A DNA stretch of 64,000 nucleotides from Hydractinia symbiolongicarpus (lineage: Eukaryota > Cnidaria > Hydrozoa > Anthoathecata > Hydractiniidae): NCBI RefSeq assembly GCF_029227915.1, contig NC_079886.1:10375501-10439500 (forward strand), written 5' to 3'. The translations under genes were made by a program, and so were the position numbers. The notes below the pieces were generated by a model. The model was given only the letters and a program-made list of their open reading frames with translations, did not search any database and was not told where the DNA came from. Positions 1 through 11,800 of the stretch are shown here, piece by piece; the stretch's first letter is position 1; each line of letters starts with the position of its first letter.

Positions 1-33
1 ATGCAAGTTCTCACCATTATTTTCTCTCTTTAG

Positions 34-3000
34 ACCTTGCGGAACTCAGTAAATTTTGGTGTTATGTTTAACGGTTTAGAAGAACCATGTGGTTCTTTTG
101 ATTTGAAGGTATTATATTCCCTGCAAAGCTGGAATTGGGATTAGTTTCTGTTGACCTTTTGTTTCCATTTCTCTATTCATGGATGTTGAAAGTTTGTATA
201 AGTTTTCACTAACCTGATTGGTTATTTAACAGTATATGAGAAGAGGCAACTATCACGCATTCATGCAACTTTCTTTTGACTCTATTTGACATCCAGCATT
301 CTGTCTCTCTGGTAACCTATTTTAACTTTATTTATTCTAAAATTATTTATAGGATGCAATGTATAAATGTTTTATGGATGTTGCGTCCACTAAACCAGCC
401 AGTAAGTTATTTGCACTACTCTAAAGTTTATTTAATAACAAAAGAGTAAAGTCTCTATTTCAATCTTTCTAAATGGACCATTAAGTTTGTTTAACAGAGA
501 AATTGTTCAGGAATAAGAGGTAGACCAGCAAGTGAATTTAATTTTTTATGAGATAGAGACAAGTTAAGAGAGTTTGCTGAACACATATAGTTCTGAATTT
601 TTACCTGTAGTAGTTTTAATTGCAGGATTCTATAAGTGCTATATATATAGTGTAAGTGAATAAGAATAGGTCTTGTTTAAAAACACAATTTTGATGTCAT
701 ACTATCAATGTTATAGGAGAAACAACAAAAGAAGTAATTGATACTGGTTATACGAGCAGAACATCACAAGGTAACTGGATAACACATTGGTTCAAAATAG
801 ATCTTCTCAAAATTCGAAAATCTGCCTTCTTATTATACCGATAACTTTCTATAATATTGTTTTTTTAGTGAGTACGTCATTTAAAGCTCAATGCTGTGCA
901 AGAGCAAAGTCGCAACAGTGTCACTACTGGTGTTTAGAAGTGAGTTGCAACTAATGCACATAACATGTAACACTTTGTTATTAGATTTCATTATTTACAT
1001 TATTATGTATATGCTTTTTATTTTTTTAGACTATATCAAGTACAAACTTGATGGGAATGTGGGACAATTATCTGTCTTGTATTCAAGATCCTAAAGAGGT
1101 AAACAAAAATATTTAAACAAAAGAATTTTAAAGCCCTTCATATTAATTTTCACAATTTCTAAATTTACATTAAAAAAATTCTTCAGAAAATTAAAATATT
1201 ACATACACACAAAAAATATTACAGGGTTTCTTTTGCAAAGATTGTTTTAATGCTCTATTATTCATTTACACCTCCCTTTCTTATCTTCACGATTTCACAG
1301 GAATAAACCTTTGAAGAGGATGTACTTTTAAAAGATTGTACAGAAAACAAAAAAGAAAGATCTTAAAACAGTAGAACCTTAACACTTCTTCATTTATTTT
1401 ATGTCTTAGGTGGAGTTATCAACATGCATGTCTGACAGTAAGTATAGGATTATATAATTCTCACTTTAAATCCAGTGTTTTCCTTATTATGACATATAGA
1501 TAAACTATTATTTGTTTTTAGTATTAGAGCCTTGTCAAATTGATGGAAAGACAGAAATGAAATTTTGTACTAACTTTAATAACAGGTATGTAGCAGTTCA
1601 TTTGATGTTTCTGAAACGACTCATTACTCTGACTCATTACTTGTAACATGTTAAATTTTTAGGCCTTTTGAGTTGTTTCGACGCAATGACCAGTATGGAG
1701 ACAGTGCTGCACAAAAGTTACACAAATTCTGGTCTGATGGTGTGGTTAAAGTCCTGCATTACAACTTGGTCTTCAAAAACATTAGCACATGTGAACCGGA
1801 AAAATTTAAGGTGAGGAGATGGACTACATTTTTGAAGCCAAAATCTTCTTCATATTTAAAAATAAATTTTTTTTTGCAGGCATTGGCTTGTCTTATTGCT
1901 GTGAAGCCATGTAGTCATCACATACCACAAAAACAAGTTTGCAGGTACAACTATCAGGAAATAAAATATTGTGTGCAATGTGTTATGATTGACAATGCCC
2001 TACTACTTAAATGGCTGTTATTCTTTTGTAGGTCTGATTGTGAATTTTTGTTGGATAAATGTTTGGATATGAAAGCGACCAGCATTGGTGTTTTAATCAG
2101 TAAAGTTTGTGCTGCAATTTTACCAAATGCTAACCAAACAGAATGTTTATCAGTTGGTGATTATATTACAAAACCACCAGAAGTCGCAAAAACAACAAGA
2201 GGACAAGGTCAGTTACTTTTAATTTTCGATGGATTGTTAAGAAGTCTGTTAAGTTCTGTTCATTGATCTTTAAAGTATTCTTTCTCAGTGACACTTCCCT
2301 GCAAAAATAGTCCCTGCAAGAGTGATGAAGTTTGCATGGTCAGTAATGCATGTGATAAAAGATTTGATCCAACATGTGAAGACTACATTTGCGTTAAAGG
2401 TAGTTTATATTTCGGCTAATGTTTTTTTTTTTTTGGTAAAATGTAAACAGGTCTTCAGTTCAAACATGGCAATTTTAAACTTTGTCTAAGTTGTGTGTTA
2501 TTGTTGAACTGTGGACATCAATTGATCATCATAAATAGTGGAGCACAAAGCATATTCGAAGTAAACAGTTTTGTTTTGTTTTTTTAGGTTGTCCTGTCAG
2601 TAGAAAAAACAAGTTGATCATACCCATTGGTCAATTCGCGAAGGTATGTTAACTGTGTATGGTCAAGTTCAAGGATTATTTTAGACATGGGCGAAGGTAA
2701 ATTTTTGACGTTGTGATATTTACCATTTAGTTAAATGTTGACGAGGAGGGAAAAGACTGTTATCAAGTCTGTGAATGCAAAATCGAGCTTTCATCTGAAT
2801 ACCCTCACACTTATTTTGGAGATTGTCGTCAGTTCAGCTGTAACACAAAACAAAATTGCACTTTAAAGTCCAAAATTTTTTGTAAGTCCAAAAAATTTTC
2901 ATATATACAAATAAAACACCTGTTTTTTAATTCACCGTGCTTATATGTGCATTTATATTTTTTAGATGATGAAGATGTAATCTCTGATGATTGCAACACT

Positions 3001-4742
3001 TGCATATGTAATGACGGAGAAGTTGTGTGTTCTCAAAAAAATTGTAAAAGTGCAGTGATGGAAAGTAGAATTGGTAAACTTACTTTCTTGTGTATGTTTC
3101 AACAACTGGAGTGTTTAGTTTTTTTTCATGTTCTTATCGTTTTATTTTTGTTTAGAGTTACCTTGCAATTGCACTGATGTCTACAATCCAATATGTGGAT
3201 TAAATGGAATGACATATCCCAACTCTTGTTTAGCGAAGTAAATATTGATTTTATTTCAATTGTTTATATCTATACAACTGAAACCAATACCAATACACAT
3301 TTTCTGATTTTAATTAGAAATTTTTCCAATTTGAATCAACTCTGATTTTAGATGTGCTCTCATGGACACAGAAAGTTTGGATGTTGGTGATTGCCAAGCA
3401 GTCGATCCATGTGATCCTCAACCTTGTACACATGGTCTGACATGTACACCAAAGAAGCAAGTGTGTTTGTCTCCTTCTTCACACTGTCCACAGTATACTT
3501 GCTCCTTGGAAGCTGTGCGGAGATATCATCTTCCATCTCCAACATGCAAAAAAATCGTAAGAACATTGTTATGGTTAAAGAGTATTCAAAAAACCTGTGG
3601 GATCGGTTTTAAATGTTGTCTTCTCGCAATTCTATGATTTTTTTCTTAAATTCAAAAGGCGAATATATTTTTATGCAAATGCTTTTTAAAGGAAAAAAAA
3701 CGATCCTACATTTGTTTACGTCAACATTTGAGCCACACCCCAAAAACAACCTGAAGCATAAGTAACAATTTATTATTGTTATTTTATGTTCACTTGTGCA
3801 GGAATCTTTGGTTTGCGGTTTTGACGCAGTAACATACAAAAACAAATGTCATGCAGAGAAGGCAGCCACAGGTGTTGATTATGATGGTCCATGTTTATCC
3901 AAAGAATATTCAAATTTAGCAGGTAAGTGGTTGTTGTTTTTTTCACTCGCATTTTTTGTTGATTATAAAATTTTAACTCATATGAAAATCTTATTTTATA
4001 GAACGATCTAATCGTTGTGAAAAGATTAAATGTCCGAAAATGATAGACACTAAGTGTAAACTTATTGTTCCCCCAGGAGCTTGCTGTCCTATATGTGGTA
4101 AGTGGTCGAGGTGACTACGTAGATAAAAAACGTCATTAATTGCTCGAGTAAATTCTGTAACTTTTTTATAGGTTTTGTAATTCGAATGTTATACAGTCAA
4201 AAAGACTTGATTCGTCACCAAAATTATATCAGTTATGAACCAATCACTGTCGTCGATGTCGTCAAGATGATGCGGCAGTTGCTAAGGGTGGTATGTGCAA
4301 CTTGCTTCATATTTTCTGAGACTGACTTCTGTTAATTTTTTTTATTATGGTATCTTTCAAAGCCTTTTGATATCAAAATCGCATTTTTGTAACGTTCGTA
4401 AGTATTTTTTTCTTTTAGTCTGAATGCAACTTGTTCGGCCATCTTACAGTCGATGGTGACTTTATGTTATTATTAAAAGTATCAACACGTCAACCAACAC
4501 GCGGTCAAATACACGCTTGTCATACAGAAGCTGAGCGTTTAAATAAATACATAAACAGTAAAAGTCCTGTCGTGGCTACGAACTATTACCTTTCAGTTCT
4601 GAAAGCTTCGACATTGCAAAGTGGTCAACAGAATGCACTCGCAGAACGGTCGACATCTTCGAGTGAAGCCCTGCGTAAATGTTTCTGTTCATGGACCTTT
4701 CTCTTTCTAAGTAGCTTTGCCAGTGTCTTTCTGCTCACCTAG
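34..4742 (+). CDS. RECK: RECK homologue, GPI-anchored Kazal-domain protease regulator (5' partial)
   Basis: RECK is a GPI-anchored extracellular glycoprotein that restrains metalloproteases and acts in Wnt7 signalling in vertebrates. Twenty exons join in phase: 34-108, 353-401, 717-770, 869-939, 1030-1098, 1410-1437, 1522-1585, 1663-1810, 1880-1944, 2032-2207, 2289-2399, 2588-2643, 2731-2881, 2966-3073, 3156-3237, 3352-3556, 3802-3922, 4002-4097, 4172-4290, 4419-4742. They give 723 residues; vertebrate RECK has about 970, so the signal peptide and first cysteine repeats lie left of the window. Diagnostic pieces are CTNFNNRP (1553-1668), the Kazal domain starting CNCTDVYNPICG (about 3165-3390), a second Kazal domain with VCGFDAVTYKNKC (about 3810-3895), and PPGACCPICG at 4070-4098. 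The last exon ends in a polar stretch then a hydrophobic tail (about 4680-4739), as expected for a GPI signal. Only two Kazal domains are visible; vertebrate RECK has three. Identity is very likely; exact exon edges are inferred. Confidence 0.93.
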
Positions 4743-7129
4743 CAATATTTTTGGTGAAATTTGCATTTTGTAGTTTTGTTATTCTGCATTTAAAAAGAAA
4801 ACTGTATAGAAAAACACTAGATTATCCGCTATGGCGAAGTGTGTCCTTTTATTTGGCAGAACATTTTTTCTTTAGAAAAAAGACATGCTCTCCTCCCGTT
4901 GCTCTATTTTGTGAGGGTAACATTGGAGATTTCATTGTATATATCGCTTTGATAATTTATTACAGTATATTTGTATATAAATTTTATCTAGAAATGTAAA
5001 TATGTATTTTCAACAATATTTCTATGTTTTTCTTTGGTAAAAAATATATATTAATACTGAAATATTTGTACACATTTATTTTTGGATTTAAACCCGTGAC
5101 GGTATTAACTTGAGATTACCGCGGGATAACCGCGCATGCCCAGTTCACCAACACAATGAAAGAGTAACAATATATTGTCACGTTTTTGTTGAAACTGTAT
5201 CAGTATTAGTATAATCAGATCAGCTAAAGGAATAAATTTTTTCCTAACAAAAAATTGCGGGACTTGTTTTTGCGACTTTGGCCTAAATTGGCTTAAAGGG
5301 AACCCAAGGTATAAAATTATGTTGAGCTTATGATATAGAGCTTAAAAAGTTGCAAACAAATGGAGTAATTTTAGACCTATGTTAAATATAAATGTGAATT
5401 GTTTGACTTAAATTTTTTTGCCAAAAAGACACTTGGCCTCCTAATTTTTTTCTAATGACTCAATAACTCGGGAACTGCAATTTGGTTTGCAATAAATTTT
5501 CTGGGTAAGTTTGTATATGCCTTATATGCTTACTCACAAAATTTGATAGCAAGCCGACGTGCAGATCCCAAGTTATGGGGTCGTCAGCAAAACATTTTAT
5601 GTTAATCAATTCACCTTTATAATATCTATGCATTGATAAAGTTTGAATGCACATCTCTTAACAGGTCTAAAATTACTGATGACAGAAAATGTCAAAATTT
5701 GCAATTACTTAAATATGATATCATAATTTATGCAGCATAATTAAATCTGAATTTCTTTAATGTTAACATCTTGAGAACACAATGAGCTTTTTAAAATTTG
5801 TGAAAAGACTTAACCAACTTTTTAAGCTCTATAACATAAGGCAAACATCATAATACCTTCGGTTCCTTGTGAATCCCAAAAAGTTTTTAAAAATCGATCA
5901 TCTGCGAAAAATTTTCTTGTATCCATAATAACTGCAAAATTTACGTGTTTTTTGTACTTTTATTTTATTTACCTCCTACAGACCTGGAAATATAAAGCAG
6001 ACTGGTCACCTTTCAGAAATTTCCCAGGAAATTTCAAAACGCCAGAAGGAAATATTCGCAATTTTTTTAATGTCAGGGAAATCGCATCCTTAGTTTTAAA
6101 CAGGACTAAGTATTTATTTTGAGAAAAGGTAGAAACTTTCACGAAGCGAATTGTAAATGGCGATTTAGCTAATCTACGGGCGAACTTGAAATACTCTTCG
6201 GTACTAAAAACAAAGAAAAAACATTCAAGAAGTGCACAGTGCTAAGCATACTGACCCTTCGCATATGTACATATATGTATTTTAAATGAAATAGTGATAA
6301 AGTAAATTGACATTTTTTAAAGAACTTTGGTAAACTTTGACGCGAAACAGTCATGTTGAATAACATTTTTTTTTTCAAGTCATCAAACAGATTCGTAAAA
6401 ATAACACTCCGACCAATTACCTTATAATTAAAAAAAGTTTGTACCTACTTTCCTCACCTTCTTTCTGGATATATTACGCGATTTTTTTTTGTAAATTTTT
6501 CTCTAAGTTTACACGTTTTGCCCATCTTTTAGATAGATCACCCGACATTTCGAAAAATTATGACAATCATTGAAGTCCCAATTTCATTTTAGTTTAATCT
6601 TCATACTACAATTTTGCAACCCAAAGAACAGTTATTTTTTTGAAACTCTAAATTTTCAGTTTCAGATAATTTTATTTCTTTCCTGTCAATATTAAAGTTT
6701 CTGTACTGAAAAGACGTATAGGAAAGTTTTTCGACTCTCACTCGCTGGAATTCGTTTCTGAACGCGACATTCGGTCGCACGCGTCCCGTCTTAGGTCAAA
6801 AAATTTTATTGTTGGTGTTTTTTCAGTCAATCTCTATAATAGTGCCTTTCATGTTTATTTTTGTTACAATAAGATGAACTGGGTGAAGAACTGACAGATA
6901 TCTTTCCACTTCTTTCTTTCTTTTTATTACTTTCTCCCTTTTGTTTTAGTTAATGTAACGAGTGTTATCGTGGTGTTCTTTTTTGTCTTATTCGATATTT
7001 AAATAAGACCGCAAAAACTCCTCTTCATCTCCAGGTTCTATGTACGTGTCCTCTGCTATTTTTTGTATCTTTTCACGAGGAGGAGATTAACATTTAAAAG
7101 GTGAAATGGAGCGAAAAAGACCGCTAGGA
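4743..7129. other. Intergenic, no gene seen
   Basis: This is AT-rich sequence downstream of the RECK stop. Reading frames are short and match nothing I recognise. It presumably holds the RECK 3' UTR, but no AATAAA stands close to the stop; the first clear one is near 5230. A weak motif, AGGTCAAAAAATTT near 6794, is partly mirrored near 8268 and may be one end of the decayed transposon that follows. Confidence 0.6.
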
Positions 7130-8265
7130 AATCGGAAAATACGCATCATTGCATGGCCCAGCTGCTACCGTAAGGAAATTCAAGCAACTTTGTACTGCCC
7201 TCAATAAAAACACAACTCGGACATTCCAAAGAAAAGCTGGGACTAATCAAAAATAAAAGGAGTAACACCAGAGAAATTCATCCCAAAATACAGTAACAAA
7301 ACTGGCCAAACATTGCTGCTAGGTGATCTTGACTTGATGGTCCAGAAGTTCCTTTTATTAGCAAGCGACCGAGAAGCAGTAATCACTAAGTCCAGTGCTG
7401 TTTCTGCCGCAAAAGCCGTTATTAAAAAGTATCCAAATCTTGTTAGCAACATCGATCTTAATTATTCCCAACCGGCTAAAAGTTTATTTGCTGGGATGGA
7501 TTTTGTTAAACAAAGGTCACCTCGGAAAAGCAGACCAATCGAAAAAGGAGGTCGAATATCAATTCCATTATGACATTGCTTCGAAGGTTGAACGTTAAGC
7601 TTCCTAGTTATCAACTTTATCAAACATCTCGGATGTTTTTTATGCAAAGCAAACAATGGCACACAAAGGGTGTTCGAATGTCATTATCGCAAATGTTAAA
7701 AGTAACATTACAGCATTATTTGCTATAAGCCTGCCAGGTGAATTCTTAAACAAACAAGTTTCCCTCGATTGAAATTTCCTGACTCTTTCCTGCCCAGCGT
7801 TAATGAGAGGCATTATTTAAATACGAAAGAATCACTTAAACTCTTCAACGAGATTGTCGCCCATACATCAAATCATAGCGATCGTTAAGTAGCCTGTCTA
7901 CAGATCAGTACCCATTGGTCATAAGGATGTGTTACGGATCAGATGACCAGTGATGTACTAGATCTTCTAAAAGGATAATAAATCTTACTCACGAATGTTT
8001 CACTCAATATGACAAAGTTTTACCAACCGTTAGACTATGGCTATGCAAAGTGATTTATGACTCGAAAGTTTAATGATTGGTACACTGAGCAAACCAGTTC
8101 GCAATTGGCTAAAGGTACCTCTGCAGATGAATTAGACATAGAGATACGCTTGTCTTTAATAAACTGCTACATGCAGAAGGGTGTACAGTAAACTTATATA
8201 TTCATATGACATCGACAGAAGCGAAAAATATCACCGACAGTGGAAAAGGCCAAAAAACGTGAAAC
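7130..8265 (+). mobile_element. Decayed DDE-superfamily transposase relic
   Basis: Successive frames, broken by stops and frameshifts, read as one ancient transposase of the DDE endonuclease (jerky/pogo-like) type common in cnidarian genomes. Recognisable pieces in order are HGPAATVRKFK (about 7150-7185), LGDLDLMVQKFLLLAS followed by AVSAAKAVIKKYPNLV (about 7320-7445), AKSLFAGMDFVK (about 7477-7512), a KKEVEYQFHYDIASKVE block (7545-7597, +1 frame), TMAHKGCSNVIIANVKS and ISLPGEFLNK (7653-7755), KFPDSFLPSVNERHYLNT (about 7773-7830), and TKFYQPLDYGYAK then FNDWYTEQ (about 8010-8095). The order matches an intact transposase, but at least five lesions make it a pseudogene. The family assignment is from memory of protein motifs; superfamily rank is uncertain. 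Confidence 0.75.
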
Positions 8266-8834
8266 CGCGAAACTTTTTGACCTCTAAATATTGAACAAAA
8301 AGTATTCATTTCGAAAATATGTATTTCAATAACCTAAAAATTTCACTGTAAAAATTTTGTTTTTCCCACGTCTCCTCCGCCATATCGAATTGATTTTGGT
8401 TTAATCTTATTTCGAATTTGATCCGATTTTGACGTCATTACGTGGTTTAGAGAGTCTACGAGTCTCCTATCATATTCGATGGAAAGTAGGTCGTTTAAAC
8501 GTGGTTGTTTTATCTTAGTGCTTGTAAATGTTAAGCAGACAAAAATAGATATTTTCCTTAAATACTAATGTTGTTGAGTGTTTTGAAATTAAGTTGTTTT
8601 CAAGGGGGAGGTAAGCTTTAACATTTGGATTTAGGTGTGCACACACGACGCAAACTGTCGCATACGTCAAATTGTACCTTGTATCCGACCTTTAGTAATG
8701 CTAGAAGGGTGTGGCAAGGTAACATGACTATTCGCTCCATGCATTCAAAAATACTTTCACTTCAACACATATAGCTACAATATTCAATCAATACATTATA
8801 TACATTTAAATTAAAATCTATAAAATCTATAAAA
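8266..8834. other. Intergenic, no gene seen
   Basis: AT-rich sequence between the transposase relic and the 3' end of the beta-galactosidase gene. The first 20 bases may be the right end of the relic transposon (AACTTTTTGACC at 8268-8280). No open frame of note was found. Confidence 0.5.
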
Positions 8835-8840
8835 TTTATT
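8835..8840 (-). terminator. Polyadenylation signal of the beta-galactosidase gene
   Basis: On the minus strand this reads AATAAA, about 50 nt past the stop codon at 8891. Position and sequence fit a canonical poly(A) signal. Confidence 0.6.
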
Positions 8841-8890
8841 AAAATAAAAAATCAATCCCTATCCATGCGGGAGCATTTATCGCCTTTTCG

Positions 8891-11800
8891 TCAGACTTCA
8901 TCACCTAAAATCGGCTTGTCGACGAATTCAACGAAAATATCTTCTGTATTAGATGGTGTGTGCTCAAATTCAACTATTAACAAAACATTTTCTGCGTGAC
9001 TTCGAAGAGCGGTACCTGGAACATACAATGTTTTCTGCGGACCAAGGGGTGTCCAATACCGACCAAGATTAAAACCATTTAACGCCACAAATCCCTATAA
9101 TAAAAACAAACCCTTTAGCCTAATAAAAAAAGATTAATCGACAAAAACAACAACTTCCAATACAAGCTACACTTCCGCCACGAGTTACACTTCCGCCACG
9201 AGTTATACTTCCATCACAAGCTACACTTCCATCACAAGCTACACTTCCGCCACGAGTTACACTTTCTTTATAAACTACACTACAAGCAACACTTTCACGG
9301 CAGCACATGGCATAAAAAATTACCAATGTTGTTTGTTGACAACGACAGATTCGAGAGGTGTGCATAAAAGAAAACATAGTTTGCGTAAACAAAAATTAAA
9401 TTAACTAAATCGGGGTGGCCACAATTTTAGGATATTTAGAAGTAATTTGAGAGGCAAAATCTAGGGGAAAACACTAAAAAACCGTACAAAGAGCATTCCA
9501 TAATTTAGGAGATTTTGAAAAAAATTTAGGAGGGAATAAAATTTTGTTAAAAATCAAGCCTTCCCCTTTTCCAAAATGTGATAATAAAAAATTAACTAAT
9601 AAAAAGATAAAGAACTTTAGGAGGAACAATTTAATTACAAGGTCTTCGGAGAGAATTCCTGTTTTTAGGTTATTTAAGAGATTTCCGGTGTGGCCACTCT
9701 GTAAATGACATGTGTTTACATTTAACCGCTTTATGCTATTTTGTTAGCCAGCTAAAGTTATGTTCCTGGACTGAGCATCACAAATCTCATGAATCCTAGT
9801 TATTCTTAGCAAACACGTAATCAGATTTTAAGGAAGATAAACACTCTACCTTAGTCCACTGGTCCAGCTTCAAAAATGTATCTTTTGCTTCTCCAATGGT
9901 AAATGTAACCATAGAAACAGAAGGGGCATACGTGTTCTGACAGGGACGATTTAGCAAAGATTTGGTGAAATGAGTGTAAAAGTTATCTGGTGTTATCGGA
10001 ACCATTTGCCAGTTCTTTAACACCACACTATTCAATGTTACGTTACCTAGCAGCCCCTGAAAAGTAAAATAATGAAATAAGTACTTTGATTGTTTATTGA
10101 TTCATTGATACTTTATTATTCAAATTCTGCGCAATAAGGCGGGAGAAAGTTTTAAAACCATCATAGAAAAGCGCAAGTCTTCTAAATGGTAATTCCTACA
10201 CGCGCACGATTGTTACTTTTTTAAGGAGCGCAGCAGCAGAGTTTGTTTACGGTTTGGTGCTGGTAGTTTAAGCTGTCGTTGAAATCTTGCAGCTTTGTTA
10301 ACCTTTTAAGTAAAGTTGTTTCATGTTATGAAATATCGTGTATCCCGAAGTTTTCCATTAACAACACTTTTCTATTAACAACACAAAATTTGACAAGTCT
10401 GTTACTCAGGTTTTTGTATTTTACAGGCTGTTGCTTACTTGCTGCTTGTTGACTACAAATTTGGAAAGACCGAATTTACGTGTTGGCTTGCTCAGTTAGG
10501 CTGGTGCGTCAATAGAAATTAAACTTTTTAAATTAAGTTTGTCGTCGTACAAAACTTTTGAGTTTTAGAACAAAGAAATTCTCGAACAATGATTTTAGAA
10601 ACCATGTTCTTTATTTTTTTTCTATTACTTAAATCACCTCAGACTGGTTGTTGCTTATAATTGCTTCGTTTTCTATACAATTTTCGTATACAGTTTAGTC
10701 CCGTTATCTAGAAATTTCAATGGACCGGACAAAAGTTTGAGATAGGACGATTTTTGAGATAGCGTAACTTCGAGACAAGGAGTGTGCACCGGGAGAAAAT
10801 TCGAGATAGCGAGGTATTATTCTTTTTTGACGAGTTGCGGTAAAACTTATAAAAAAGAATGTGAAAAATGCAATCCTGCCTTCGAAAGATTAAAACCACT
10901 CAAAAAACATTCGAAAGATTAAAACCACTCAAAAAACATTCGAAAGATTAAAACCACTCAAAAAACATTCGAATGATTAAAACCACTCAAAAAACATTCG
11001 AAAGATTAAAAACACTTAAAAAACATCCGAAAGATTAAAACCACTCAAAAAACATTCGAAAGATTAAAACCACTCAAAAAACATTCGAAAGATTAAAACC
11101 ACTCAAAAAACATTCGAAAGATTAAAAACACTCAAAAAACATTCGAAAGATTAAAAACACTCAAAAAACATTCGAAAGATTAAAAACACTCAAAAAAGCA
11201 TATAAAAATTTAAAAAACTAAAATAGCGTTCAAACACACAAATAAAAACAGGTTCCTATGAGCGACATTTTCTAAAAAAGTTCGAGATAACAACTGTAAT
11301 TTGTTGCTAGGGATCAAACATTAGTTTGAGATAGCGAAACAACTTCTAGTTAGCAAGGCTGTAAATTCTAACAGGAGCAAGGTTTTTGTTCGAGATAGTG
11401 CGCGAGATAACGAGAGTCAACTGTATTTGCAAACTACAGGAACTATTCAGGTAATTAACATCCGTCCACGTTTGATAAGTTACATACCAGCGAGTTTGAA
11501 ATGTTTGCTCAGTGGAAATTGTTGAAGCCGTAGGGCTTGTTGTTTTTGTTGTTTTTTTACGAGCCATTTACATAGGAGACAGAATTATCTGACATTTTCT
11601 TGTCTGTTACTAAAAAATTAAATATACCTTAGCCGTATCTCTCATATAAGGTCCGTAATTTACACGCCCCTGATTTTCAACCTATAAAACAACACAAAAA
11701 ATATAACCAAAAATAAAATATTATACCATAATACCTCAAAATAAGCAACTGTCCAATAATCCTATTTGCATATTTTCAATCAAAAGCCAAAAAAAGGAGA

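Noticed and set aside
34-108. Splitting the first RECK segment into two exons with a 31-bp intron (GTAAAT...TTTAG)
   Set aside because: A 31-bp intron would be very short, and the uninterrupted frame already aligns with RECK (LEEPCGSFDLK before DAMYKCF).
9120-9392. 90-codon minus frame of [12 protein letters not shown] repeats
   Set aside because: It is the translation of an 18-bp minisatellite inside a GLB1 intron, with no splice signals making it an exon.
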